From positions 1 to 53,013 of the forward strand of contig JAGCUR010000019.1 in the NCBI GenBank assembly GCA_017962745.1: 53,013 bases of DNA, written 5' to 3'. Below are positions 33,794 through 42,810 of this stretch, in pieces. Made by a program: the position numbers and the translations under genes. The first letter of the stretch is position 1, and each line of letters starts with the position of its first letter. Source of the DNA: Bacilli bacterium. GTDB lineage: Bacteria > Bacillota_I > Bacilli_A > ML615J-28 > CAG-698. Under the pieces are notes generated by a model. The model saw only the letters and a program-made list of their open reading frames with translations, was not told where the DNA came from and did no database searches.

Positions 33794-35566
33794 TTATTCT
33801 TCATATTTTCCTTTTGGAGAATATGTAGTGTGTAGTAATTCATGTGCTAAGTGACCATTAGGTTCTTTTAAGAATTCTTCATATAATGCTTTAACAGCAG
33901 GGTTATCATGAGATTTTCTAAATTTAGCATCATTATCAATTGTATATAATGCTTTAGCACGTTCAGCTCTTACATCTACTTGTTCTTGAACGCTAGCGCT
34001 AACTACTGGTTGACCACCACCGTTTACGCATCCGCCTGTACAACCCATAAATTCGATAAATGCATATTTACCAGGATTTGCTTTAATCTTTTCAAAGATT
34101 TCAGGGAAGTTAACAGCACCGTGTACTACAGCTACTGTTAATTCTTTACCAGCAATAGTTAATGTAGCTTCTTTAACGTTTTCTGTTCCTCTAACTGGAG
34201 TGATATCTACATCTTTATAATCTTTAGCTTCTAAGATATCTCTAACAGTTCTTAAGGCAGCTTCCATTACACCACCAGTAGCACCGAAGATTACGCCAGC
34301 ACCAGTGTATTGTGCTAAAGGACTAGTAAGTTTAGCATCTTCTAAGCTATTGAAATCGATACCTTCACGCTTAATGAAACGAGCAAGTTCACGAGTAGTT
34401 AATACTAAATCTACATCACGTAAGCCATTAGTTTCCATTTCAGGACGTTTTGCTTCATATTTCTTAGCAATACATGGCATAAATGAGATTACTCTAACTT
34501 TTGCAGGATCTACGCCAAGTTTATTTGCATAGTAATGCTTAATTAGTGCACCTTGAATTTGTTGAGGAGACTTAGTTGTTGATAAGTTAGGTAAGAATTC
34601 TGGATAATAAGTTTCGATATATCTAATCCATCCAGGAGAGCAAGATGTAAACATAGGAAGAACAGCATCTTCACCCTTTAAATGTTTTTCAATACGACCT
34701 AATAATTCAGTTCCTTCTTCCATGATTGTAACGTCTGCTGCAAAGTTAGTATCTGTTACATCATCGAATCCTAATTTTTGAAGGGCAGCATAAATCTTTC
34801 CTTCTACATTAGTACCCATCTTATAACCAAATTCTTCACCAAGTGCTGCTCTTACAGATGGCGCGATTTGGGCAACTGTATAGATTTCTGGATTATTAAT
34901 CATATCAATTGCTTGATCAATATCATCTTTTTCTTTAATAGCGCCAACTGGACAAGCTTGAATACACTTACCGCAGAAAATACATCCTGTTGTATCCATA
35001 TTATGATTTAGAGCTGGACCAACATATGTCTTAAATCCACGATTATTGTAATCAAGAATTCCAGTACCTGCTAATTTTTGACAAGCAGCGATACATCTTC
35101 CACAAAGTACGCACTTAGACGAATCGATTTCTAATGCATCTGTGATGTTAACGATTTGTGGTTTCTTAGAGAATGTATCATCTTCACCCATTACGTTAGG
35201 GATATTATATCTACGTAGTAATGCTAAGAATTCGCAGTTATGTTCACGAGGACATTTCCAGCATTCAAATCTGTGGCTAGCTGCAAGTAGTTGTAAGTTT
35301 TTAGTTACAGACATTTTAACTCTTGGAGTATTAGTGTTAACGATCATTCCATCGCTAACTTGTACTGTACAAGAGTTTTTCATCATTACACGGCCACGAT
35401 CATTGATTTCTACTACGCATAAACGGCAAGCAGAATTTTCATTGATGCCTTTTAAGAAGCATAAACGAGGGATATTAACACCAGCTAAAGTAGCTGCTTC
35501 TAAGACTGTCGCTGTATTTTCAACTTCTACAACTTTTCCATTGATTGTTACATTTACTTTACTCAT
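33794..35566 (-). CDS. hydA: [FeFe] hydrogenase catalytic subunit (HydA/HndD type, group A3)
   Basis: 590 residues. In order: an N-terminal [2Fe-2S] domain (LCFLKGIN, CRLCVVEI), a His-Cys3 cluster (HRFECWKCPREHNCE, about 97-111), two [4Fe-4S] (CVLCGRCIAACQ and CIFCGKCIQACPVGAI), and the H-cluster domain with the three signatures TSCSPGW, MPCIAKKYEA and EFMGCTGGCVNGGGQP, ending in the small-subunit segment. All H-cluster cysteines are present, so it should produce or oxidise H2. With HydB and HndA it forms the NAD(P)-linked, probably electron-bifurcating enzyme. Maturases HydEFG are not in the window. Confidence 0.97.
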   Translation of the reverse strand: MSKVNVTINGKVVEVENTATVLEAATLAGVNIPRLCFLKGINENSACRLCVVEINDRGRVMMKNSCTVQVSDGMIVNTNTPRVKMSVTKNLQLLAASHRFECWKCPREHNCEFLALLRRYNIPNVMGEDDTFSKKPQIVNITDALEIDSSKCVLCGRCIAACQKLAGTGILDYNNRGFKTYVGPALNHNMDTTGCIFCGKCIQACPVGAIKEKDDIDQAIDMINNPEIYTVAQIAPSVRAALGEEFGYKMGTNVEGKIYAALQKLGFDDVTDTNFAADVTIMEEGTELLGRIEKHLKGEDAVLPMFTSCSPGWIRYIETYYPEFLPNLSTTKSPQQIQGALIKHYYANKLGVDPAKVRVISFMPCIAKKYEAKRPEMETNGLRDVDLVLTTRELARFIKREGIDFNSLEDAKLTSPLAQYTGAGVIFGATGGVMEAALRTVRDILEAKDYKDVDITPVRGTENVKEATLTIAGKELTVAVVHGAVNFPEIFEKIKANPGKYAFIEFMGCTGGCVNGGGQPVVSASVQEQVDVRAERAKALYTIDNDAKFRKSHDNPAVKALYEEFLKEPNGHLAHELLHTTYSPKGKYEE

Positions 35567-35576
35567 GGTATCCTCC

Positions 35577-37370
35577 TTACTTCGTAATTATTGCACCAAC
35601 TGGGCAGTTAGTCTTACATGCACCGCACTTAATACAAATAGATGTATTAATTTCGTGTTTAGCTTTAAGTTCGCCAGTAATTGCGCTTGCTGGACAGTTT
35701 CTCTTACATTTACCGCAACCGATACATTTATCAGTTACATAGTATTTAATTAAGTTCTTACATACGCCAGCAGGGCATTTCTTATCTACTACGTGAGCAA
35801 CATACTCATCGTAGAAATTATTTAATGTTGATAAAACTGGGTTTGGAGCAGTTTGACCAAGACCGCATAAAGAACTACCTTTAATGAATTCAGCTAAATC
35901 TTTTAATTCAGTAAGGTCTTTCATTTCGCCCTTGCCATCAACGATCTTATTTAGAATTTCAAGCATTCTTCTTGTACCTTCACGGCATGGAGTACATTTT
36001 CCGCAAGATTCATCAACTGTAAATTCTAAGAAGAACTTAGCTACATCAACCATACAGTTATCTTCATCCATTACGATCATACCACCAGAACCCATGATTG
36101 ATCCAAGTGCTGCTAAGTTATCGTAATCGATTGGTGTATCTAAGTGAGCAGCTGTTAAGCATCCACCACTTGGGCCACCAGTTTGAACAGCTTTGAATTG
36201 TTTTCCTTTAGGAATACCACCACCGATATCGTAAATTACTTCACGAAGAGTAGTTCCCATAGGAACTTCAAGTAAACCAGTGTTGTTAATCTTTCCACCT
36301 AAAGCGAATACTTTAGTACCTTTAGATTTTTCAGTACCGATTGTATTAAACCATTCAGCACCTCTTAAGATAATTTGTGGAACGTTAGCAAGTGTTTCTA
36401 CGTTATTAATAATAGTTGGTCTTTGCCATAAACCTTTTACAGCTGGGAATGGTGGTTTATTACGAGGCATACCTCTTTCGCCTTCGATAGATGCCATTAA
36501 GGCAGTTTCTTCACCACAAACGAAAGCACCTGCACCAAGTCTTGCTTCTAAGTTGAAGCTAAAGCCAGTGCCGAAGATATCATCGCCAAGCAAGCCATAT
36601 TCGTATGCTTGTTTAATTGCGTGATTTAATCTTTCAACTGCTAGAGGGTATTCAGCTCTAACATATACATAACCTTGGTTAGCACCAATTGCATAACCTG
36701 CAATTGCCATTGCTTCGATTACTACATGTGGGTCACCTTCTAAAACAGCACGGTCCATAAATGCACCTGGATCACCTTCATCGGCGTTACAGATTACATA
36801 TCTAGGACCATTATCAGAATGGTCAACTAAACTCCATTTTCTACCAGTAGGGAATCCTGCTCCACCTCTACCACGTAATCCTGATTTTAAGATTTCATCG
36901 ATTACTTCTTGAGGTGTCATACTAGTTAATACTTTTCCTAATGCTTCGTAACCACTTCTACCAATATATTCATCGATATCCATTGGGTTAATAATACCGC
37001 AGTTACGTAAAGCTATACGTTCTTGACGAGCATAGAAGTTCATTTCTCTGAAGACTTTAATTTTAGCTTTTTCTTCGGCAGTCATTTCGCTATAAACTAA
37101 TTTTTCAACAACTCTACCTTTTAAGATATGTTCTTTACAAATAGTTTCTACATCACTTACCTTAACATGTGCATAAAAAGTATCATCAGGATATACAACT
37201 ACAACTGGACCTCTTTCGCATAAACCAAAGCAGCCACTGTTAAATACAACGACTTCATTTTCAAGACCTAATTCTTTAATGCATTCTTCAAATTTTTCTT
37301 TAATTTCTTTTGAATGTGATGACATACATCCTGTACCACCACAAACAACAACTTGGGTTCTAATTGCCAT
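35577..37370 (-). CDS. hydB: Hydrogenase NADH/FMN subunit (HydB/HndC, NuoF-like)
   Basis: 597 residues. An N-terminal thioredoxin-like [2Fe-2S] segment (CGGTGCMSS, SGCFGLCERGP), the FMN and NADH domain (GRGGAGFPTGRKW, NADEGDPGAFMDR, CGEETALMASIEG), the NuoF cluster (SCGKCTPCREGTRRM) and two C-terminal [4Fe-4S] (CIGCGKCKRNCPASAI, CIKCGACKTNCPVGAI). It is the site of NADH oxidation and electron confurcation. Ten bp upstream of hydA. Confidence 0.97.
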   Translation of the reverse strand: MAIRTQVVVCGGTGCMSSHSKEIKEKFEECIKELGLENEVVVFNSGCFGLCERGPVVVVYPDDTFYAHVKVSDVETICKEHILKGRVVEKLVYSEMTAEEKAKIKVFREMNFYARQERIALRNCGIINPMDIDEYIGRSGYEALGKVLTSMTPQEVIDEILKSGLRGRGGAGFPTGRKWSLVDHSDNGPRYVICNADEGDPGAFMDRAVLEGDPHVVIEAMAIAGYAIGANQGYVYVRAEYPLAVERLNHAIKQAYEYGLLGDDIFGTGFSFNLEARLGAGAFVCGEETALMASIEGERGMPRNKPPFPAVKGLWQRPTIINNVETLANVPQIILRGAEWFNTIGTEKSKGTKVFALGGKINNTGLLEVPMGTTLREVIYDIGGGIPKGKQFKAVQTGGPSGGCLTAAHLDTPIDYDNLAALGSIMGSGGMIVMDEDNCMVDVAKFFLEFTVDESCGKCTPCREGTRRMLEILNKIVDGKGEMKDLTELKDLAEFIKGSSLCGLGQTAPNPVLSTLNNFYDEYVAHVVDKKCPAGVCKNLIKYYVTDKCIGCGKCKRNCPASAITGELKAKHEINTSICIKCGACKTNCPVGAIITK

Positions 37371-37379
37371 ATTATCCTC

Positions 37380-37748
37380 CTACTTTTTAAACTTTTCGAT
37401 TAAATATTCTTCAACAACTTTGCCGCCAATAACGTGTTGTTCAACAATCTTTTCAGCTTTCTTTGGATCAACTAAACAATATGTACTTCTATTTCCTTGT
37501 GGATCATATACTTCTACAATTGGTTCTAAGGCACATTCACCAATGCAACCAACTTGAGTAACAGTAACATTATTTAAATCTTTTTCTGCCACTAATTCTA
37601 CAATCCTATTTAGTACTGGTCTAGCACCAGCTGTTATTCCACAAGTAGCCATACCAACAACAACTCGATATCCGTTCTTTTCATCACGAATCGACATTTT
37701 CTTAGCAGCTTGTTCTCTAATTTTCTTTAAATCTTCTAAAGACTTCAT
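37380..37748 (-). CDS. hndB: Hydrogenase-associated [2Fe-2S] ferredoxin-like subunit (HndB)
   Basis: 122 residues with a thioredoxin-like [2Fe-2S] fold: GMATCGITAGARPVLN and QVGCIGECALEPIVEV provide the four Cys. Start ATG 37748 follows AGGAGG; a longer frame to 37778 lacks a better site. HndB proteins occur in four-subunit NADP-reducing or bifurcating hydrogenases. Nine bp before hydB. Confidence 0.92.
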   Translation of the reverse strand: MKSLEDLKKIREQAAKKMSIRDEKNGYRVVVGMATCGITAGARPVLNRIVELVAEKDLNNVTVTQVGCIGECALEPIVEVYDPQGNRSTYCLVDPKKAEKIVEQHVIGGKVVEEYLIEKFKK

Positions 37749-37764
37749 ATTTCCTCCTATGTTT

Positions 37765-38322
37765 TTAAATGGCATCAATTTCTTCTAGCCCATTTTTGAT
37801 GTAATCCTTTGCCCATTGCATCAAGCTAAAATCTTTAATTGACATACCATCAAGTATATTTTTTATTTCAATAGTATCAAAAACAAATTCTTTTGTTTCG
37901 TTATTCTTTATAACTTTATGGGTATATTTGATATCTACATCCTCATCATTTATTACTAAAATATAAAATGTATCTACCCAATTACCAAATGGTGGAAGAT
38001 CGATATTATTTAATCTAAATGTTGCGGTTAGGGTAGTACCAACACCAACTTTCGATTCAATTTTAAACGATCCTTCACACAGTTCTGAAAGCTCCTTAAA
38101 TAAAGGTAGGCCTAAACCAACTTTACGAGTAGTTCTAGTTGTATAAAAAGGGCTCAATACTTTACTTAATACTTCTTCGCTCATCCCACAGCCATTATCT
38201 ACAATCTTAATCGTTAACTTATCTTCATCAATATTTTTAATGATATCTAAATTAATAAGTGTAGCTTTAGCTTTGATTGAGTTTTGCATAATATCTAATA
38301 AATATAATGATAACTCATTCAT
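37765..38322 (-). CDS. Stand-alone GHKL/histidine-kinase-type ATPase in the hydrogenase operon
   Basis: 185 residues. The HATPase_c fold fills the first 105: N-box LLDIMQNSIKAKAT, G1 VDNGCGM, G2 KVGLGLPLFKEL, and GTTLTATF. The remaining 80 residues form an unknown domain with no similarity I can see. There is no histidine phosphoacceptor domain, no sensor and no response regulator nearby, so it is not a normal two-component kinase. It is placed between the PHP gene and hndB. Confidence 0.85.
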   Translation of the reverse strand: MNELSLYLLDIMQNSIKAKATLINLDIIKNIDEDKLTIKIVDNGCGMSEEVLSKVLSPFYTTRTTRKVGLGLPLFKELSELCEGSFKIESKVGVGTTLTATFRLNNIDLPPFGNWVDTFYILVINDEDVDIKYTHKVIKNNETKEFVFDTIEIKNILDGMSIKDFSLMQWAKDYIKNGLEEIDAI

Positions 38323-38323
38323 A

Positions 38324-39037
38324 CTATTTCTTACCTTTTAAAAGCGCTCTTTTGAATCCTTCAAAACTAACTTCATCTAATTCAATAAAATTGATCGCTT
38401 CGTTGATATCTACAACTGAATGCGCATCCGAATCAAATAGATGAACATAGTCTTTAATTTCTGGATATTTTTCTTCTAAATCTTTTTCATTTTCACGACC
38501 CATTATTTCGATTGCATCGATATCGTATTTTTTAAATTCTTGGTAATATGTTAAGTAGCCAGTTGAACCGGGTCTATTGATATGTGCTAAGACTACTAGA
38601 CCATTATATTTTCTAACTAGTTTAATATATTCTACTAAATCTAAATCAATACTTTGGTGCAAACTATATGGAATGATTTCTGATACTTCATCAAATTCAT
38701 CGCATATTTGGGCTGTCCCAAATTTTTCTTTTACGTTATGGTCAAGATGGGTCTCTAATTCACCATCAAATTTCATAACATCTTTGAATTTACCAAAATA
38801 ACTTAATACGTGAAAACCTTCCTTAACTTGAGTTTCTATTCCGTACATCAAATAATAATCATAACTCTCAATTAACTGTTCTAAAGTCGGATATTGCTTA
38901 CAAGAATTATGATCAGTAATTGATATCATACCTAATTCTTTAAGCATTACCATATTTAAAATATTATTTGGTGTTTGGCTATCATCAGCACAACTAGATA
39001 GGACGCTATGAATGTGTAAATCGTAACTAACCTTCAT
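38324..39037 (-). CDS. PHP-domain phosphoesterase in the hydrogenase operon
   Basis: 237 residues with the full PHP metal set: SYDLHIHSVLSSCADD (HxH), SITDHNSC, LAHINRPGSTG and HLFDSDAHSV. Fold and length resemble TrpH/YciV-like phosphoesterases. Start ATG 39037 overlaps the previous gene by 11 bp; the in-frame TTG at 39064 is less likely. The substrate, whether a nucleotide, a phosphoprotein or other, is unknown. Conservation of all metal ligands suggests an active enzyme. Confidence 0.87.
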   Translation of the reverse strand: MKVSYDLHIHSVLSSCADDSQTPNNILNMVMLKELGMISITDHNSCKQYPTLEQLIESYDYYLMYGIETQVKEGFHVLSYFGKFKDVMKFDGELETHLDHNVKEKFGTAQICDEFDEVSEIIPYSLHQSIDLDLVEYIKLVRKYNGLVVLAHINRPGSTGYLTYYQEFKKYDIDAIEIMGRENEKDLEEKYPEIKDYVHLFDSDAHSVVDINEAINFIELDEVSFEGFKRALLKGKK

Positions 39038-39362
39038 GTTTAATAATTTCCCTTGCGGTAGCAATAGATGAAGCAGGGCTTACAAGTATTGCAATGCCTT
39101 CTTCATTTGCTTTCGCAATTATATCATCAGTTGGTATTACGCCTTCACAAAAGATAATAGCGCTCATATCAAGTAAGGTAGCAACCGCAACCGCATTAAT
39201 TGTATTAAGGACCGTAAGTAAAGCTACTTTTTCTTGATGAACGTGGCCCATTACCCAGCTTAATAAATCCGATGTATATAAATCTTTAATTTCGTTATCT
39301 AATGTAGCATCATCTGATAATACTTTTAAAAACGAAATATCAGCTAAATCCTTAACTTGCAT
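39027..39362 (-). CDS. DRTGG-like protein, paralogue of the gene at 39784
   Basis: 111 residues. Its core (DLYTSDLLSWVM, LLTVLNTINAVAVATLLDMS, GVIPTDDIIAKANEEGIAIL) aligns by eye with the protein at 39784-40155, pointing to tandem duplication and to the DRTGG fold seen in phosphotransacetylase-like regulatory domains. It overlaps the genes on both sides by 11 bp. A ligand-sensing role is plausible but unproven. Confidence 0.72.
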   Translation of the reverse strand: MQVKDLADISFLKVLSDDATLDNEIKDLYTSDLLSWVMGHVHQEKVALLTVLNTINAVAVATLLDMSAIIFCEGVIPTDDIIAKANEEGIAILVSPASSIATAREIIKHEG

Positions 39363-39783
39363 GCTCCACCCCAGGATGAAGACTAAATATCATTAATACG
39401 CTTGTGCCATCAGGTGATGATTCGACGATCAACTGGTCAGCGGCTTTTTTCATGTTTGGAAAGCCCATTCCGGCCCCAAAACCATTTTCACGGTCTTGTT
39501 GACTAGCTGTTGACCAACCTTCTTTCATCGCATTTTCAATCGATGGAATACCAGGCCCACGGTCTAAAAACTCGATACGTAGTTCTTTATCATCATATTC
39601 TACGTTACATATACCACCATATGAATGGATAACGACATTTATTTCAGCCTCATACGAAGCAATCGCGACGCGTCTAATGATCTGTTTATCAATTCCCCAT
39701 TCATTGAGCATACGTTTTATTTTACTTGAAATATAACCAGCATTTTCTAAGCTAGTTGATATATCATATGTAAGTTTTGCCAT
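39352..39783 (-). CDS. RsbW/SpoIIAB-like anti-sigma-type GHKL ATPase
   Basis: 143 residues, one HATPase_c_2 domain: N-box IASYEAEINVVIHSYGG, G1 FLDRGPGIP, G2 GFGAGMGFPNMKKAADQL, G3 SPDGTSVLMIF. Similar to anti-sigma kinases, but no anti-anti-sigma (STAS) gene or sigma factor is nearby. It lies between the two DRTGG-like genes (1 bp after one stop, 11-bp overlap with the next). Confidence 0.87.
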   Translation of the reverse strand: MAKLTYDISTSLENAGYISSKIKRMLNEWGIDKQIIRRVAIASYEAEINVVIHSYGGICNVEYDDKELRIEFLDRGPGIPSIENAMKEGWSTASQQDRENGFGAGMGFPNMKKAADQLIVESSPDGTSVLMIFSLHPGVEHAS

Positions 39784-40155
39784 TTATTCAGCTTTACCAA
39801 GCACGCCATTAGCATATAGTTTTCCGCTTGCGGTAAACATTGAATCCTCAGTGCCAATGACTATAATTCCACTTTCTTGCGCCGCATCATATACATTATC
39901 GTTTGGAGTTTTACCTCTAACTAATATAACCACTTCAAAATCTAACATTTCAGCTGTTCTAATACTTTGTTTAGTAACTAGACCAGTAAGTAGTACACCA
40001 TGTTCGAAGAAACGGTCAGGTGCCGTACGAAGTAACATTAATGCATCGCTCATCATATCTGATCCGCATGCATATTTAACTTCTTTTTCACCATCGTATG
40101 TATCTGGTGTAAATATTTTGGCGTTTAATACTTCTACAATCTCTTTAAGCTTCAT
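39784..40155 (-). CDS. DRTGG-domain protein in the hydrogenase operon
   Basis: 123 residues with the DRTGG-domain pattern: VLNAKIFTPDTYDGEKEV at the start, YACGSDMMSDAL, GVLLTGLVTKQSIRTAEMLD and GIIVIGTEDSMFTASGKLY. DRTGG domains are found with CBS domains and in hydrogenase operons; they are thought to bind ligands. Two bp after the hndA stop, so cotranscribed. Confidence 0.85.
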   Translation of the reverse strand: MKLKEIVEVLNAKIFTPDTYDGEKEVKYACGSDMMSDALMLLRTAPDRFFEHGVLLTGLVTKQSIRTAEMLDFEVVILVRGKTPNDNVYDAAQESGIIVIGTEDSMFTASGKLYANGVLGKAE

Positions 40156-40157
40156 TT

Positions 40158-40643
40158 TTATTTTCCTTTGATTTCTTCTAAAGCTTTATGAGCAGTAGTT
40201 GGTGTTGATTTACCATATACGTGACCATCAACAGTAAATACTGGAGCAAGTCCACAAGCACCAATACAACGTGTTGCTTCTAAAGTATATTCACCATCTT
40301 CAGTAGTCTTACCAGGTGCAATTCCTAAAATCTTAGAGAATTCATCGATAACTAATTGTGATCCTCTTACATAACATGCAGTACCTAAGCATACGCTAAT
40401 AACATGTTTTCCTTTAGGTTCAATAGAGAAATGCGAGTAGAATGTTACTACGCCATTAATCTTAGCTACGCTTTCACCTAATTCTTTTGAGATGATTTTT
40501 TGCACTTCAATTGGAACACATCCAAAGATTCTTTGTGCATCGTGTAATGTTGGCATTAAAGGTCCAGGTTTTTTCTTGTTTTCTTTAATGCAATTTAGAA
40601 GTTCTTGTAATTGGTTTTCTTCAATTTTTAATTTAACTGCCAT
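40158..40643 (-). CDS. hndA: Hydrogenase [2Fe-2S] subunit (HndA/NuoE-like)
   Basis: 161 residues, NuoE fold: PTLHDAQRIFGCVPIEVQK helical start, VTFYSHFSIEPKGKH, then CLGTACYVRG and EATRCIGACGLAPVF, giving four [2Fe-2S] Cys. It passes electrons between HydB and the rest of the complex. Start ATG 40643 has AAGGAGT 7 nt upstream; a longer frame to 40694 would begin inside the promoter. First gene of the nine-gene operon. Confidence 0.95.
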   Translation of the reverse strand: MAVKLKIEENQLQELLNCIKENKKKPGPLMPTLHDAQRIFGCVPIEVQKIISKELGESVAKINGVVTFYSHFSIEPKGKHVISVCLGTACYVRGSQLVIDEFSKILGIAPGKTTEDGEYTLEATRCIGACGLAPVFTVDGHVYGKSTPTTAHKALEEIKGK

Positions 40644-40671
40644 ATTTTTTACTCCTTTTTCATCATTATGG

Positions 40672-40700
40672 ATTATAACATTTTTTTTGTCCAATTTGAA
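40672..40700 (-). promoter_or_regulatory. Promoter of the hydrogenase operon
   Basis: Extended -10 TGTTATAAT (TATAAT at 40672-40677) with a weak -35 TTCAAA at 40695-40700, spacing 17. The leader is about 20 nt. Confidence 0.7.
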
Positions 40701-40735
40701 TAGATTTTTATTAAATTATTACTAAATTGCGAAAA

Positions 40736-40759
40736 GAGTATAACTAAATAGTTATACTC
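40736..40759 (-). terminator. Terminator of the lipoprotein cluster
   Basis: Perfect GAGTATAACTA / TAGTTATACTC stem with a 2-nt centre, TTTT following on the minus strand. Confidence 0.8.
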
Positions 40760-40773
40760 ACAAATGACAACAA

Positions 40774-41790
40774 TCATTCAATACCATGTTCACTTTTGAA
40801 ATTATTAAACATTTCGTTCAAGTATATGTTGTTATATTCAAAAACACTTGCGAATTCATCATATGATACAAATCCATTAGGCAAAATATAATACCAGTCT
40901 TCATCATAATCATAAATGAATGACCCACTTTTTGTAATAAATATAGCTCTACTTTTATCTACTTTCACCTGATTAAAACACAGCCAATAAGAATCTATAT
41001 AAGGATAATTATCGCCACCCCTAAAATCATTATTATCGAGTCTGTGTTCATCGGCACCATAGGTATAATAGCTACAGCGAAGTAAATCATACTCGTTATC
41101 TAATAGATTGTATAAATATTCACTATAAATTTTAATTTTATATGCTTTTAAATACGCTTCGCTGGTATGTCCCGATTCGATAGCATCCTCATAATTCATT
41201 TCAAGCATCTTTTCATCATAATAATAATTATCCATTCTACCACGGTATCCATATTTGCTAGAATACTTTGTATATAAACCATTTGCTTTGTTTTCAACAA
41301 AGTTAATTGAATCTATTGCATAATTTGTTTTTTCAAATGTGGCAAACTTTTTGTAATCAACAGCATTTTCTTTTGTTTCATATAACTTGTTATCTTTTAA
41401 AATCAAAACTTTTCCGCTTTTATTAATGTATACTTTAAGACTGCTATTATTATGCCTTGATTCAATATAAACAACATCAAATTCGATATTTGATTCGATA
41501 TAAGCGATGGTATTTTGAGTACTAACTTCATTAACAATTTCGTAATTATATAATATTCGTAGGAAGCCTTGTAACGGCATATAGAGATTTGATTCAAAAC
41601 ATTTTTCTTTCTCGATACCATTATTAGTATCTTTATATGATACCTTAAAGAAAATATCTTCGCTGTAAAGATGGTCACCAATCAAAGTATACATCTTTAT
41701 TCCATCTATTGGTTTGGAAATAGTAGCTCCGCAATCACATAATAAGCACAATAACACTAATAATATTAACGAACTAACTGCTTTTTTCAT
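40774..41790 (-). CDS. Secreted protein or lipoprotein of unknown function (third of cluster)
   Basis: 338 residues with a signal peptide MKKAVSSLILLVLLCLLCDCG; two Cys at its end give possible lipobox positions. The mature part is rich in Tyr, Asn and Asp. The order of features (AYLKAYKIKIYSEYL segment, then FITKSGSFIYDY and FVSYDEFASVF) resembles the C-terminal halves of the neighbour at 41774 and of the anti-sigma-like protein at 15101, suggesting a shared extracellular domain. Start ATG 41790 follows AGGAG and overlaps the previous stop by 17 bp. Confidence 0.7.
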   Translation of the reverse strand: MKKAVSSLILLVLLCLLCDCGATISKPIDGIKMYTLIGDHLYSEDIFFKVSYKDTNNGIEKEKCFESNLYMPLQGFLRILYNYEIVNEVSTQNTIAYIESNIEFDVVYIESRHNNSSLKVYINKSGKVLILKDNKLYETKENAVDYKKFATFEKTNYAIDSINFVENKANGLYTKYSSKYGYRGRMDNYYYDEKMLEMNYEDAIESGHTSEAYLKAYKIKIYSEYLYNLLDNEYDLLRCSYYTYGADEHRLDNNDFRGGDNYPYIDSYWLCFNQVKVDKSRAIFITKSGSFIYDYDEDWYYILPNGFVSYDEFASVFEYNNIYLNEMFNNFKSEHGIE

Positions 41791-42802
41791 AATATTCTCC
41801 TGCTTTATAACGGATTCTCTGTATTTCACTAGCGATGTATGAATCGCTTTTATTTATGATTTTATTAATGATATCATATGAAATTAATTCACCGATTATA
41901 ATTAAAATTTTACCATCTTTTATGATAATCCAACTATCATTTGCGTATATAGCATTATATTTGTAGCAGCTAATTCTATCATATTCGTAAATGTCTAAAT
42001 TAAAACCCGGGCTCAAATAATAATTAGTTCTACCATCATATCCGAATGTTGATGTCGAAATATCCAAAATCTTTAATTCTTTATTTATAGATTTATTAAA
42101 CAAATCAACATAAAGAACATATTCATAAAGATATATGCAATGTTCGACAAATTGAACAGACCTTTGCTCAAAAATTTCATTGAATAATTCATCAATGGTT
42201 CCTTTTAAATAAGCATCAGTAATTTTTTTAAGCATTTCTTTGTTTATTTGATGCGTATCCCCTATGCTAAAACGCTGATTATTAAAAGATATCAATAGAT
42301 CATAATCCTCATTTTTATTATCATCTGAAAGGAGATTGATTTGTATATCCTCTATTTCGAAATTTTCACTTTCCTTTATAAGTTCATTATAATCTATAAT
42401 TCTCTCTTCGCTAATGTATACTTTTTCGTCATTTATAACGCTAATAATCTGCCCGTTGGTATTGATGTAAAACCATGCTTTTGTTGGAGTAAATGATTCA
42501 ATAATAAATGTTTGAGAAGTAGTATTTCTTTTCACAAACCTATTTATGTTTTTAACGCTTATCTGTTTTACATATTCGTCAATTTCTAATTTTCTAATAA
42601 AAGATGCTCCGATTGTTGAAAAAGAATTTTTCACTTGAACATATTTATTATTGATTTTTGCCGGATAATATACATTAATTCTATCATCAGCATATCTATC
42701 TCTAACTAATTCATACTGATGAATATATGAGACTGCTTCTTTACATGCGATTAAGAAGAGTGAATTTAACAATAATATAACAATAATAAGTTTTTTTTTC
42801 AT
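41774..42802 (-). CDS. Lipoprotein of unknown function (second of cluster)
   Basis: 342 residues beginning MKKKLIIVILLLNSLFLIAC, a clear lipoprotein signal peptide with Cys 20. The mature domain is beta-rich, with paired segments (KAWFYINTNGQIISVI; SWIIIKDGKILIII) reminiscent of the next gene. No known motif. Nine bp after the first gene of the cluster. Confidence 0.72.
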   Translation of the reverse strand: MKKKLIIVILLLNSLFLIACKEAVSYIHQYELVRDRYADDRINVYYPAKINNKYVQVKNSFSTIGASFIRKLEIDEYVKQISVKNINRFVKRNTTSQTFIIESFTPTKAWFYINTNGQIISVINDEKVYISEERIIDYNELIKESENFEIEDIQINLLSDDNKNEDYDLLISFNNQRFSIGDTHQINKEMLKKITDAYLKGTIDELFNEIFEQRSVQFVEHCIYLYEYVLYVDLFNKSINKELKILDISTSTFGYDGRTNYYLSPGFNLDIYEYDRISCYKYNAIYANDSWIIIKDGKILIIIGELISYDIINKIINKSDSYIASEIQRIRYKAGEYYEKSS

Positions 42803-42810
42803 AAAATCAC

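Noticed and set aside
35142-35753. A 203-codon open frame on the plus strand
   Set aside because: It lies antisense to hydA and hydB, whose Fe-S cysteine motifs are certain; codon pattern is a shadow and no ribosome site is seen.
41403-41681. A 92-codon minus-strand frame within the lipoprotein cluster
   Set aside because: It overlaps the secreted protein gene at 40774-41790 in another frame, has no ribosome site and no recognisable motif.
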